Source: Paramyrothecium sp. XJ0827
Lineage: Eukaryota; Ascomycota; Sordariomycetes; Hypocreales; Stachybotryaceae
DNA length: 64,000 nt
Assembly (NCBI GenBank): GCA_020881915.1
Contig: JAJFPB010000002.1
Span: 5,963,001 to 6,027,000 of the forward strand
Direction of reading: 5' to 3'
Made by a program: the position numbers and the translations under genes. This document shows positions 34,321 to 46,600 of the stretch, in pieces. The notes under the pieces were generated by a model, which made no database searches, was not told where the DNA came from, and saw nothing but the letters and a program-made list of their open reading frames with translations. The stretch's first letter is position 1, and each line of letters starts with the position of its first letter.

Positions 34321-34890
34321 ATGAAGTTCCAACTCTTCGCCACCATCATTGCCGGTGCCTTCGCCACCTCCGCTCTGGCCGCACCGACTGCCGACCCCGA
34401 GCTTGCCATCCGCGGCAGCGACAACGAAGAGATTGCTTCAGTTGACGAAAAGGCCCTCGCTTCCATCGAGTTCCTCTTCGACGAGATCGAGGCCATTCCG
34501 GAGGAGGTCCTCCTCAAGGGCGATGATGCCACTGAAAAGTGGCTTGCCGAGAACCCTCTCTCTGACCCTGATCTGATCATTGAGACCGCCTTGACTGCGC
34601 GAGATGTTGATGAGGGTGCTGTCCTGGAGACTCGCATCCCAAAGGCCCTTAAGTGCGCCTGGGCCATTGCCGACCTCATCATCGGACACATTGTCCCCGC
34701 CGCCAAGCTTCTCAAGATCAGGAAGCTCATCAAGGCTGTCGGCGGCAAGACCAAGGCTATCAAGCTGATTCTCAAGATCAAGAAGGCCAAGTCCAGGGCT
34801 AAGATTGTCAAGATTGGCGGTGTTGCTCTCTGGAACCTTTACAAGGAGATCTCCGGCATTTCTGCTGTCAAGCGCAACTGCTTCAACTAA
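34321..34890 (+). CDS. Secreted protein with acidic pro-region and cationic, Lys/Ile-rich C-terminal half
   Basis: Intron-free, 189 aa. Residues 1-20 form a clear signal peptide (MKFQLFATIIAGAFATSALA). Residues about 21-105 are strongly acidic (many E and D). After a basic site (LETR, about residue 107) the chain changes abruptly to a Lys/Ile/Leu/Ala-rich amphipathic helical region: IPAAKLL-like segments, KIRKLIKAVGG, and KLILKIKKAKSR. There are only two cysteines, one at the start (KALKC) and one at the end (KRNCFN) of the basic part, which could pair. Acidic-pro plus basic-mature is the plan of many membrane-active secreted peptides, where the pro-part neutralises the charge until cleavage. 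I do not recognise the family and assign no function. Codon usage is strongly biased, suggesting high expression. Confidence 0.75.
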   Translation: MKFQLFATIIAGAFATSALAAPTADPELAIRGSDNEEIASVDEKALASIEFLFDEIEAIPEEVLLKGDDATEKWLAENPLSDPDLIIETALTARDVDEGAVLETRIPKALKCAWAIADLIIGHIVPAAKLLKIRKLIKAVGGKTKAIKLILKIKKAKSRAKIVKIGGVALWNLYKEISGISAVKRNCFN

Positions 34891-36495
34891 ATGGCTCGCC
34901 CTCTACATATGATCTTTACGAAAACGACACGCTCTCGAAATTACCTCTTCTTGTAACATTCAAGACTTTTTCTGATCAAAAGCAATGCACTCTCCTCGGT
35001 ATTTCATCTTCACAGCTGGAGAGCACGGATTTTGCGGTTCACTATTGGGGTTGGATTGTAAGATGTGGCTTACCTTTTCCTTCTGCTTCACCTTTTTTAA
35101 ATCTGGCCAGATTTTTTGTATCTTCTTCCATATCTATGAATTCATTACTTGTCCATACTCTTGGCTGCCTGATGCATTGTGATACAGTTTGAGTGCTGGT
35201 ATCTTCTCCTCGGCATGGAAGTCCGCACCTATCCTCAGCTTCATCAAGGGTAATTCCAACCCGAATAGTGATTCTGAATATGATGATTAATCAAGGTGAA
35301 AATTATGCGAAGGCTTCAAGGAACACGGCATTCAGACGGTAGATGCCGACTCTACATACGCAGTAAGATGCATCAACAAAAGACCCAGCCCCTGGACGGA
35401 TCGCGCTGGCACAGGAACAAAGGTATTTTCGCAGGCAATAGCAATTTGGATACATGAAATGGCTCTAAGAGTTTATATGGGTAAGATAAGTGAGTTAATC
35501 GGTCAACACTAGGTACGTTCAAGTCATGTTTGCTGCTCAACTGCCACAGTATGCCGTTCGTCTTAGTCTGACCAGGTTACGACTCCTTTCGCGCCGACAA
35601 ATGATCAAGCCGAGAGAGATCGACAACTATGGCGTACAATCCATGACAGGTGATCGGGAGCTCCGTGTCGGGTTGTGGGCGCAGCTGGTGGTATCTTACA
35701 GCGGTATGTCTCGTCAAAAAAGCCAGTATAAGTTAAGGGGTGAGCATCATTGCCTTCTCTGTCTCATGTTTGCTAATTCCTTGAGTAGAAGCCCTTACAA
35801 GGCCAGGAGCGTAGGCAATACACCCGAGCTGTCAGGCTCAGCCTTCATTGTAGCTCTGAGACCACAGTGTACGTAGAATTTTTCCGACATGCGATTGAGA
35901 GTCAGTATTCTCCGAGCCCCAGTTCAATTCAAAATCGTATGAGTTTGCGGTAAAATCAAAAAGGGCCATATGCTGCGTGACAAAGCCCTTGCAGCCAGGT
36001 GAAACCGAAGGAAGTGTATCCAGGGATCACGATCCAAAATGTGGAGGCGGACGCCTCGGGTTGTGGAGGTGGAGGTCTCGGGCCATCGGAACCCCTGCAA
36101 CGTGAAGCCAATCATGGTGTCTTTTGTCAATCCTGTCGGTAGAAGATGTCGCGGTATGCCAAAATAAGCCGGGATACCCGGTGTGAGCCGGCTAATGAGC
36201 TGTCTTCAAAGCCGGCGTCGAGTGTCACAACGAATCAACAATATTCAAAGCCGGGTTTTAGGCAACGGGATACTCGCAAAAGCTACCACATTTCTGGCGA
36301 TCATGGCACGATGGAATGATCTACACAATACAGCGAGATTACATACGATTTCCTGGGGTAAGGATTGGATCAAATGACCTTCTGAAAAAGGTATCAATAG
36401 CATGGCATTCAATCCTTCCACGAGCTCTACGTGGACTTTTGGAGGTCAGGCACAAAACTGTCAAGAGAATGGAACAAAAATCACGGATTGGAAAA
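34891..36495. other. Intergenic region
   Basis: 3' flank of the cationic protein gene and spacer before the next secreted-protein gene. Open frames (such as 35526-35876, plus) show nothing recognisable. No gene seen. Confidence 0.5.
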
Positions 36496-36511
36496 AAGTA
36501 TAAGAAGAACC
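36496..36511 (+). promoter_or_regulatory. TATA-type core promoter of the Cys-rich secreted protein gene
   Basis: AAGTATAAGAAGAACC lies 108-123 nt before the ATG at 36619 and differs by one base from the element at 34142-34157. Confidence 0.5.
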
Positions 36512-36618
36512 TCGGATCCCCTCGATTCTCAACCCATTCTCCGCAAGCAGTAATCAGTTCGCCCTCTCTTTTTCACAAGCACCATCAGCTACCTTTTTGT
36601 CACCGCCACATCAGAAAG

Positions 36619-36885
36619 ATGAAGTTCTTCTCTCTCGCCCAACTGGCCCTTGGCATTTTCTCTTCCCTTGCGATGGCTGCACCCACACGAGAAGAGAATG
36701 TTGCAGTATTACTGGCTCGAGAAAGCAGCAAGATTGAGAAGCGTTGCTACCTCGGTAACGGAGCAAACGTGTGTGCACAATGCATAGCACTCTATGGCGC
36801 CCAGTGTGGGGTTATTCCGGGCAATGCCAACTGCGCGTCACTTGCGGGTAAGTCACCAGACAGCCTCAAATGCTGTAGTTACTAA
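36619..36885 (+). CDS. Small Cys-rich secreted protein (effector-like)
   Basis: 88 aa without introns. The signal peptide is MKFFSLAQLALGIFSSLAMA. A short acidic pro-region follows and ends in a dibasic Kex2-type site (KIEKR) at residue ~42. The predicted mature part of about 46 residues starts directly with Cys and holds seven cysteines in the order C-x8-C-x2-C-x7-C-x8-C-x12-C-C. An odd number is unusual for a monomer with all disulfides formed. Size, secretion and Cys content match fungal effectors and small antimicrobial-type proteins, but no named family is recognised. It lies 1.7 kb from the cationic secreted protein gene, on the same strand, with a matching core promoter. The longer upstream in-frame extension is rejected because it would bury the signal peptide. 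Confidence 0.72.
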   Translation: MKFFSLAQLALGIFSSLAMAAPTREENVAVLLARESSKIEKRCYLGNGANVCAQCIALYGAQCGVIPGNANCASLAGKSPDSLKCCSY

Positions 36886-39260
36886 GTCGGCCACAGAGCC
36901 TGCTTGCAAGAATGGCGGCTGCTGTTAGATGGAAGGGACTTGGAGAGGTGCAACTTTACGGTACTGGCGGTTGTTGAAAGGTTATCCTACGTCATAAAGT
37001 GTACTGAGTTCGTGCGATTCAATGCTGCAATCCCGTGTAGCGAAAGAGGGGGCCTCTCGATGGGAACAATAAGTTTGGCTCTTATTCGTGTTATGCCAAG
37101 CTTGTTGATTTTTACATACCTCACACAAACTCGTTCGTTTAGTTCTCTGCCATTCTCTGCCATTGTATCTTGCCCTGGCCTCACTTGGGCCTGCTGAGCA
37201 TTCACGCTGATGATAGGTCGGATTTTGCTGGTGGAATGGTATGCAAAGTGACGTAGCACTTTTTGTCTCTCAAGTTTAAACAGCTTTTATATTACTTGCA
37301 TGGCAGCCAGCCACAACACGTCATGAGGTTGCGTCGCGAACTTGCGCTACCCAGGTCTACATGTGGCTACCTTCTTAGTTAGGGAAAAAGGGAAGGTCAA
37401 GAAGAACTATAAGTCCGAGTAGAGAATCACGGGTGAGCAACTCTCGTATCCGCGACTTACTTGCCTCTTGTTGACAGCCCAGTGCCGCTTTGAAGAAATA
37501 CAGTTCTGTTTCAATTGAATCGCCTGGTCGCACCTCTACTGCGTCAACGAACAGTGAGCGTAACCCTGGCCGATATTTTTGGTCTTCTCGTACTTTGACC
37601 CTTCTATAGAGCTTGTGCATGCAAATTGGGCCCAAAACCCTTAGCCTATTGCGTACCCTTAGGTGACGCCTACCCCTTCTGACAAGAGCTTGAGAGAAGT
37701 CTGAACATCCTTCTTACCAGGCCAGCACTAGCAAGTGACATTTTCGTCAAAAGTAAGATTGTAAAAAAATTATGCCCAATGCGGAGAACCGACCCAATCA
37801 ATGAGGGTAATAGTCATCGCCATTAATTGCTAGTATTGAGGAGGTAAGAATGCTCAAAGCTCCCCATTCATGTCAAATAATAGCGTAAAGAATATCCCCG
37901 ATCATCATTGCACTGGACCAATCAAGCTTGATACAGACTCCCTGTCACTCGAGCTGGGAACTGATGACATGGAGATCGTCCGTTCCCTTACCTGGAGTAG
38001 ATGGAGGGTAACGTTCCGCACGTGGCAGATAATCAGGGGCGAGTCAATATAAACCCCCGATAACCTTAAGCTCATAATAGATTAATGTCACTCAGCTGAA
38101 CGCCATTCCATTTTAAGCATTTGCAGGCAAGCTGTCAAAGTCTTGAAGATGGAGCGATTCCATGCGCTATCTTACCTTTGGGGCGATCGCCAGAATGGGG
38201 CACGATCGACTGTGGTCTTACCAACTCATGGAATTTGCGATAAGCATCTTCTGGGTGCACCGAAGAATAGAACAAGCGTGCGTCCTGTCGAGATGCAGTG
38301 CTTAAAAGCTCCGCGTTTTGACAAAGCGCGGTCATGTCGTTTGTCCGTAGCGTACAGAAGGGAACAGAATGGCGACCAGGATCACTTAGTTTTCAATTCC
38401 CCGAACATTGCTTACCAGACTGCCCACATTTTGTAAGATTGTAAGCGAGCTCCGAAAACAGTTGCAATGATTCTTGGTTCTCACCCTTGCCTGTTGGCCT
38501 TCTGTCGAATCAGGCGCCTCTCATTTGGTCAAGCAAGGCATCTCCACCGACTCCGAGACGGAAGCAACACTTCCCTGTTATTTCGAGCAACCGGAAAGGT
38601 CATTGCACTTGTCAAGTCATGCTCCACACAAGCCGTGTGGGTTGAAGCGGGAGTGGTTGGCTTCATTGCGGCGCACAGCATGACTCGCAATGCTAGATCT
38701 CTCTTCGAGATCTGCTAATCAGCCGAGGCACTGTGATAATTGCTACTCAATCATTTGGGACAAATACAAGGCACTTAATCCGAGGGCACGGGGGTCGTGG
38801 CTTTGCCAGTGAGTCGCAGACATGCTCCACCTCCATTTCGCCTGGTTTGGCACTGCGACCGACCTACCTACTCAACTAGGACTCGTTAGCGAGATAATGT
38901 TCAATAGAATGTGAAATTAACCAACAGTCATCACATGAAATGTGCCGCTAGGTCAGTCTTGGCCACACGCGAAAAACTAGAATTGCGGACTTTGACCCTC
39001 CGAGCACCACATGGAACCAGCCGGATCATCATCCCCCTTCACACTTGCAGTGGGTGACCCCACGTACCCAGTCATGTGGAAACTTAGCCCCAGACGGTGC
39101 ACCCCAAAAGAGGTAACGGTTGTAAGACTTCCTGGTTGAAGGCCCAAAAGGATAACATGGAGACTCGTGGAATCACTCCCAAGGAAGACGTGGCCGCCCT
39201 TGGCAGTCTCCGTGATATCATTCAGACAAAGCGTCCGGCGGCTGCGAGCGCTTGCAAGTG
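36886..39260. other. Long intergenic region with a possible HET-domain scrap
   Basis: 2.4 kb without a complete gene. At 38143-38190 (plus) an open frame carries RFHALSYLWGD, which matches the start of a HET domain, but the second HET motif is absent downstream. Otherwise nothing recognisable. Confidence 0.45.
38143..38190 (+). pseudogene. Possible HET-domain relic (first motif only)
   Basis: MERFHALSYLWGDRQNG fits the first conserved block of the HET domain (xYxALSYxWGD). The following ~250 codons in any frame show no WxDAxCINQ block. Most likely a fragment, possibly chance. Confidence 0.3.
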
Positions 39261-39267
39261 TATAAAA
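39261..39267 (+). promoter_or_regulatory. TATA box of the LPMO gene
   Basis: TATAAAA lies 103-109 nt upstream of the ATG at 39370, in the usual position for an inducible fungal cellulase-type gene. Confidence 0.6.
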
Positions 39268-39369
39268 GAGCGGGCATCAACCCAGGTCTGAAAATCGGAG
39301 TGTTGAAGAATACAAGACAAACCAGCTTCACATCCGACTCACTGCCTCGGCTCATTCCCCAAAGACACC

Positions 39370-40419
39370 ATGAAGCTGCTCTTCCCTCTCGTCGCGGCGT
39401 CTGCCGTCAACGCCCACACCATCTTCACCCACGTGGTGCACGGCGGCAAGGACTACGGACAGGGCAACGGCGTCCGCATCCCCTCCTACAACGGCCCTAT
39501 CGAGGATGTGACCTCCAACTCCCTGGCCTGCAACGGCGCCCCCAACCCTACCTCCCCGACGTCCACCATCATCGACGTCCGGGCCGGCGACGACATCACG
39601 GCCGTCTGGCGCTACATGCTCAGCACGACCGGCACCGCGCCCAACGACATCATGGACAGCACGCACAAGGGCCCCACCCTGGCGTACCTGAAGAAGGTCA
39701 GCAACGCGGCTACCGACTCGGGCATCGGCGGCGGTTGGTTCAAGATCCAGGAGGATGGCTACACCAATGGCGTATGGGGCACTGAGAAGGTCATCAACGG
39801 CAAGGGCATCCACACCATCCGTATCCCCGAGTGCATCGAGCCCGGCCAGTACCTCCTCCGTGCGGAGATGATTGCCCTCCACGGCGCCGGAAGCTACCCC
39901 GGCGCTCAGTTCTACGTATGGAAGCCCGATTGTCTTATCCTCCGACCACATGCTAACTCAACCTATAGATGGAGTGTGCTCAGATCAACGTCATTGGCAG
40001 CGGCACTACCAAGCCTGCCTCGACTGTCAGCTTCCCTGGTGCCTACAGCGTAAGTTGACCTCTGGTTTCCTTGCTACCTCAATACTGGCTGATGCTGACT
40101 TCTGATACAGGGAACCGACCCCGGCGTCAAGCTGAGCATCTACTACCCTCCCGTCACCAACTACATCATCCCCGGACCTCGTCCCTTCACCTGCTCTGGT
40201 GGCAGCAACCCTCCCGCGCAGCCCAGCTCCAGCGCCGTTGTTCCTCCTCGTCCCTCCTCTACCAGCTCCGCTCCTCCCCCTCCCGCATCGTCCGCTCCTT
40301 CTCAGCCCGCGGCTGGCCAGTGGGCGCAGTGCGGCGGCCTCACGTGGACCGGTCCGACAACTTGTGTCGCGCCGTACAAGTGCAACCGCATCAACGAGCA
40401 CTACTCCCAATGCTACTAA
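39370..40419 (+). CDS. AA9 lytic polysaccharide monooxygenase with CBM1
   Basis: Three exons (39370-39915, 39969-40049, 40111-40419) give 311 aa. After a 15-residue signal peptide the mature chain begins with His16 ([10 protein letters not shown]), the N-terminal half of the copper histidine brace. The second His is His171 (MIALHGAG) and the axial Tyr is Tyr182, immediately before intron 1 ([11 protein letters not shown]). These define AA9 enzymes, which oxidatively cleave cellulose or hemicellulose outside the cell. A Pro/Ser-rich linker (about 235-278) leads to a C-terminal CBM1 with [15 protein letters not shown] and YSQCY, giving four cysteines and aromatic residues for cellulose binding. 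The gene has strongly GC-biased third positions, so an antisense ORF of 199 codons appears but is a shadow. Unrelated to the PKS cluster. Confidence 0.95.
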
Positions 40420-40661
40420 GAGTCTCGTAGATCGCTACACGGAAAAGAAGGACAAGACTAGTGTATATATGATCCGCTTTCTGAAGGCCATGCAATGGCT
40501 GAACTGTCACATAAATTACTCAAGAGTTCATTCTACCAGTACATCTTTCTCTTAAAACATTGGTCTAAAGATACAACTCACTGCGGCTGCGCTTATACTT
40601 GTGACAATGAAACGCCCTTTGTTAAGGTAAATCATGCAGTACATTACATCGAGACTGTTAA

Positions 40662-41360
40662 TCACGTATTGGGAGCTCCCGCTTGCGCCTCAACCTCCTT
40701 TTTGAACTCGTCTCTCCAACTGTCGACTGCTTTCCGTAAATTTTTCCCCATGAGCCATTGAAAGGCATGACCTACAACGCCGTAAAAAGTTTCTTTGTTA
40801 TAATATTCTGTACCTCCGTCGCTTGAGAGAATAAAATCCTGTGTGCGTTCAACACTGACCAGCCAGTCACTCTACACATAATCGAATCAGTATATAGCAG
40901 GGCAGACAGCATCAAACTGGCTTCGCTCCAGCCCTAGTTCCCGTACCTTGTGCGTTTTCCAGGCTACCCTGAAGCCCTGGCGTCCTTCGTGAACAATGTC
41001 CTGCAGCACAGTAACGGTCAGGTCGACCATTCTGGAGGCATCGCTCTCAATGTCGATGTAGCACTCGAAGCGAAAGTCGGCGCCAGGTAGAAGCCAGTCC
41101 TCTTTGGAAGCCAAATGTGACAGGGAAGCAGGCAGATCGGCGGATGCAATCGTAGATGGCCGGTCCACAAATACACGGCGCGCAAACTTATTCCACTTCG
41201 GGTAGGTTTTGGGGTCAAGGGCAATCTCGAGACACTTCAGCGGTGGCGCAGCAATGTAGGTTGAGTTGGCGATGGACGCGGCTCCCTTGTTCCCCAGCGT
41301 CGGTTGCGGAAGAGCCTTGACGAATGTGCATTGCTGGTTCAAGGGTACTTCGCCTGCCAT
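40662..41360 (-). CDS. SRPBCC (START/polyketide cyclase-like) fold protein
   Basis: Two exons (40947-41360, 40662-40871) joined by a 75-nt intron give 232 codons minus overlap, i.e. about 207 aa. Exon 1 has NSTYIAAPPLKCLEIALDPKTYPKWNKF, the opening strand and helix of SRPBCC proteins (I-x-A-x-x-x-x-V-W-x-x-L-x-D-x-x-x-Y-x-x-W). Exon 2 continues with SDWLVSVERTQ, ETFYGVVGHAFQWLMGKNL and a C-terminal amphipathic helix. The fold binds hydrophobic ligands in a central cavity. No catalytic residues can be inferred and the ligand is unknown. The unspliced frame would end early at AVCPAIY; the splice donor after THK restores the conserved C-terminus. It is convergent with the LPMO gene, 242 bp between stops. 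Confidence 0.8.
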
Positions 41361-42329
41361 TGTTGCTATCGCGAGACCCGCAAGACAACCGTCACGTAAC
41401 TAAGGTATATGGTATTGTGGGGAGAGTAGTTCAGTGACGTGACTCGACACTTGATTCTACGCGACACTTGAGGCTCCACGTGACCTCGGCCATTCGGAAC
41501 AGTTCAGATCCGACCGTGAACAAAACAATGCTTGGCAGTGAGAGCGTGTCGCGCAGGGATGAATGCTATCTCCCTTATCCAAATCAAGCAATGTACATGA
41601 CAAATTGGCCATAGCTGCATTTGGTATGAATGACACTTCTGCTCTTGGAAATAGGTTTAATGATTGAAGAAATAATCCGAGGCCTGTTTGCAGCCTCCGT
41701 CTTCCTGGTGGTTTACTATGTCTCCAGATCTTGGCCCCCAGAAGCCTGCTCGGCCATTGCTTGGAACCAAGAAGTTTTCGGTACTCCAATGCCCGACTTG
41801 CAATACAGACAAGGACTGGAATATATAATAGCATCAGGTGAGAGGAGTAAAGGTTGATTGTTATTCAACAAAGCTAGCAGGATTTGAAAGTTTATGTGAT
41901 CCTGATGGTTCTCGGCCACCCACTGAACTGTTTTACCCTATAGCTTCCAATAGCATCAAATCCGTTCAGAACACGTTCCTCGAAGCAGAAATGGATGCTT
42001 CGTTAACTGCAATATCAGTTGTAGAGGATCTAGACTTTTTAATTCTCCTCAACTGGCTTCCATCACCGTCACGCTGTTTATGTCTGGCGCTTTGGTGGCG
42101 TCAGGGCATTTCCTATAATTCAGAGCATGACGATCTTGAAGATTGTTGAAATGTCCACCCTACCAAGGACGATTGAACAGCAGTATCACCATCTGGCTAT
42201 AGACTACGTATTTAAATTTGGACAGAGCCTGAATCCTTCCCATTGCGCGCAAAGGATGCCCGCGCGACCGAGTTGATACGGGCTGCCTACAGCGTCTGAC
42301 AAGAGGCGGCAGCATGATCTTGAACTATA
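41361..42329. other. Intergenic region before the AT-rich block
   Basis: Promoter of the SRPBCC gene plus spacer. Two overlapping small ORFs (41457-41834 minus; 41838-42149 plus) have no recognisable content. GC falls abruptly near 42330. Confidence 0.5.
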
Positions 42330-43445
42330 CTTCTAGAGATCTTAATATAATTTCATAAGGAAGAAGTATATATATTTCTCTTTATTTCTTTAGAGATTAT
42401 ATTTCTTTAAGCTATTAAAGTATAAATAGAATCTTATAGTAATTAGTCTTTATATTAACTTATATTCTTTAGTTTTTATATATTATATAACTAGTATTAT
42501 AAAAGTAATCTCCTAGGTAATTAAGCTATTATAATTACTAAAAATAGCCAAATTAATAATAAAATAGGCCTTAAGTAACTAAGTACTTTAATTAGTATAT
42601 AATTAAAAGATTAAATAGTACCTATTATTTCCTAATCTTTAATAGATATAAGAGCTATTATTTAATTACTTTTAAGGATTTTTATAAAAAAATAAGATTA
42701 TTATATTTTATATATTACTTTATTTATTTTATTTACTATAGTTATTAAATATAAGCTACTTTAGGCTACTTAAGAAAACTTATAATTAAATACTTTATAA
42801 TATATATTTTTAAGATTAAAATTTTTTAATTTTTTATATTATATATTAAGTTATTATAAATTAACTTAAATATTTAAGAAGATTTTAAAGGTACTAAACT
42901 TATTTCTTTAAATATAAATTATATAATTTTAAAACTTAATATTTAATTATAAACTCTAATATCTCTTATTAATAAGTCTAAGCTTTTTATTTCTTAAATT
43001 TTAAGAATTTTTAAAAATAATTAAAGAAATTAAATCTTAATTTAAGTATCTAAGAAAATAAATTAGAAAATATAAAAATAGCTCTTTAGTATTAATTATT
43101 AGTAACTTAAATTTATTTTCTAAGAATTTGTTTATAAATTAATATAAAATAACTTTATTAGAAACTAAGATCTAAAATTTTTAAAATATAAATAAGATAC
43201 TAAGCTAGTACTATAAAGAAAAAAAAAGAAATACTTATATAATAAAGATAATAATTATAGAAAAAAACTAAGTATTAATTAATTAAATAAATATAAATAT
43301 ATAAATAGTAATTAAATTATTAAGAAGAGATAATTAAGAAAAATTAATATAATTAAGAGAAAGGTACTATAGTATTTATAGTAAGCCTAGGTATTATATA
43401 AGAATATATAAAGTAAATATTCTAGTTACTAGAGATAAGAATAGT
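42330..43445. repeat. AT-only (RIP-type) DNA left of the LTR element
   Basis: Almost only A and T, dominated by TA dinucleotides, no long ORF. It lies outside the target duplication of the retrotransposon, so it was either another repeat that was hit by RIP or flank into which RIP spread. Confidence 0.7.
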
Positions 43446-43450
43446 AGTTA
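43446..43450. repeat. Target-site duplication, left copy (AGTTA)
   Basis: The five bases immediately before the 5' LTR are identical to those after the 3' LTR (53597-53601). Confidence 0.7.
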
Positions 43451-43643
43451 TATTATACTATATTTCATAGATTACTAAATCTAGCTTATAAAAGGCCTAA
43501 ACTAATATTAGTAGTACTAAAATAAATTAACCTTAATTAAATATTATTACTTAATCTTAAGTTTACTTTTTCTTTTAATATATTTATTTTTCCTTTAGTT
43601 ATATTTAGTAGTCCTTATATTATATTTAAAATTAAGTATACTA
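43451..43643 (+). repeat. 5' LTR
   Basis: 193 bp, aligns base for base with 53404-53596. Begins TATTATAC where an LTR would begin TG, consistent with a G-to-A change. CpG sites kept in the 3' copy read TA here. Confidence 0.8.
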
Positions 43644-46600
43644 AGTAGTAGTAATTATTATTATTATTATATAAACTAATAATTAATTTAGCTCCTATAA
43701 AACTAAGTATAACTTAATTACTAAATTACTAATAATCTATTACTATACTTTTAATTAGGCTAAATAATATAATTTATAGATATATTTATTAATCTAAATA
43801 CTAGATTAAATAAATTAAATATTATAAATATTAAAAATAGCTTAATTAAAATAATAATTCTTATAATACTTATCTTATAAAGAGAAAGAAGTATTAAGCT
43901 TATAACTAGCTTTAATAAAAAGAAGAATAAATATAATAATACTATTAGGACCCCTTATAGAAGTAGAACTTAAGATTATTTATTAATTTCTTAATTTCTT
44001 AGAGAAGAACCCTAAATTTAGTTATAAAAGAATTAAATTCTTCTTAATTTAAATTAAAGAGAATTTAATAGAAATTTCTTAACTTACTTATAATAATAAG
44101 GAAATATTTAAAAGTAATAAATTTAAATATAAACCCTACTTAATTTACTAGAATATTATTAATTTAAATATAGCTATAGTAATATAAAAAATAACTTAAT
44201 AAATTATTCTTAAAGCTAAGTTCTTTAATTTAATTAATAGAAGTATTATTAAAACTAATACTAAGAAGGCTAATATTTTCTTAGTATATACTTTAATAAT
44301 AAAATTAGATTTAGAAGTAGATCTTAAAATTACTAGTACTTATTTTAAAAGTAAAATAATAGGGCCTATAGAACTAATAAAGGTTTATTTAGTAATAAAT
44401 TAGTATTTTAATTTAGAACTATTTAGGATATTATAGAGTTTAATATTATAGTTATATAATCTAATTTCTAGATTATTTTAATATAATTTTAATTAATTAA
44501 GCTATAATTACTTTAATTTAGTTAATAAAACTAGTAATTTTAGTACTATAAGTACTAATTACTCTAAAGATATTAATAACTCTTTATTCTCTATTAATAT
44601 AATTAAAGTTATATTTAGTAAGCTTAATAATATTATTAATTTATCTAGCTTTATTACTAAATAATAAAGAATAATTATTTAATTTATTAGAATATTCTCT
44701 ACCTTAGGAATATTAAAGTAGAAGGTACTAAAGCTAGAATTAGTACTACTAATATTATATATAATAAATCTACTAGAAATCTCTTATTCTATAAAGCTAA
44801 TTCTATATTAGTTAATATATTTAGTATTTAGTTAGCTATAAAGATATTACCTCTACTTATATCTAATATATCTTATATTTTACCTCTATAAATATACTAT
44901 AAGCCTAATTCCCTATCTTTAATATTATAATCCTTATATATATTTAATATAGGGTTTTTTAAATCTAATTTAGTTTTTATTAATAGAATATCTAAAACTA
45001 GAGCTAATATAATATATTTTATTAAAATAATTTACTACTTTAGCTTACCTAAGAATAGAAATAATAAAGTAGTAAAAGGGTTTAGTAATATAGCTAATAA
45101 TCTTATTAAATTATAAGTTACTTAATTTATAAAATATAGTACCTAATATAATTCTACTTTAGCTTTAATTAAATCTTATTAGTATTTTACTAAATATAAT
45201 ATATTAAAGAATAATAAAGAAAAATAATTAGGTACTAAGCTAGAAGCTTAAGGATATTAGATTTTATTAATTTAATATAGAATTAGATCTCTTAAAGAAA
45301 TAGATTTACTATAATAAGAATTAATTTATTTTTTAAGATATTAAATTATAGATTTAATTAGTAGAAATTAATTATAATTAATAAAGAATATTTTACTATA
45401 ACTATATATTAATTAACCTATAGTAGCTACTTAGAGAAATAGTACTTATTTAGTACTAGTAGTAGCTATTTCCTATAGAAAAAGTAAGGCTAAGTATTAA
45501 ATATAATTAATAATTTACTATATTTTATAAGGAATTTAATATTAAATTAGAAAATATTTAATAGTAAATAAATATAGCTAAATTTACTAATATAGATATT
45601 TAAAAGAATATATTAATTTATATATTTACTAGAAAATTATTTAAATAAGTCTAAGCTTATAATAATAAAATAGATCTTTAATTACTTATTTACTTATAAA
45701 GTAAGTTATATTTAGAACTAAGAATATTATATTTAAAATTAATAATATATAATAAAAGAGCTATATATATTACTATAATAAAGAAAGTATATTATAAGCT
45801 AGTTAAAAAACTTAATACTAAATCTAGTAATAAGATTAATTATAATTATAATAATAAGCCTACTTTCTACTATAGGAAAGGATATTACTATAATAATTAG
45901 GATTTAAGAATAAATTTATTTAAAAATAAAGTAAAATTAAATAAAGAGAATATATATTAGTAGAAATAAGAATCTAATTAAGAATAGAACTAATAATCTT
46001 ATTATTAAAACTAATCTCTAGATTATAAAAATAATTAGTAGAATTAATAATAAAAAGTTAGAAAATTAAATTACTTTTTATAATAATAATTTTATAAGAA
46101 AAAATAATAAAATAAAAGCTATAAGTAATAATTATATAAATAGAACTAATAATATTTCTAAAGAAATATAAATTAAAGGCCTACTAGAACTAAATAATAT
46201 ACTAAATTTATTCTAGAAAAAACTAATTTTATTAATAATATATTTTTATATAAATTAAGTAATAATTTTAAAGCTAAGTATAAATAATTTATTATAAATA
46301 AATATATTAAGATTAAAGCCTATTTTATTTTAGATTATAATAATAGTAATAATATTATATTCCTTAATATTAAGCTAGAATAAAACTATATATAATTCTC
46401 TAAGTTTATAACCTTCTTTACTTAATTTAATACTAAAGTTATTAAAGTAATTAAAAAACTAAATATTAATAAGAACCTAAATAAGACCTAAATAATATAT
46501 ATAAAGGTACTTATTAAGTTTAATATTATAGGTATTAAATTCTATATATATATAAATATAGGTACTTTAATAAATCTTATAAATAAGTAGTAATTACTTT

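Noticed and set aside
36316..36618. Longer upstream start for the Cys-rich secreted protein (189 codons)
   Set aside because: It would place about 100 basic residues before a perfect signal peptide and include the TATA element in the coding region.
39352..39951. 199-codon minus-strand ORF
   Set aside because: Antisense shadow of LPMO exon 1, caused by its GC-rich third codon positions.
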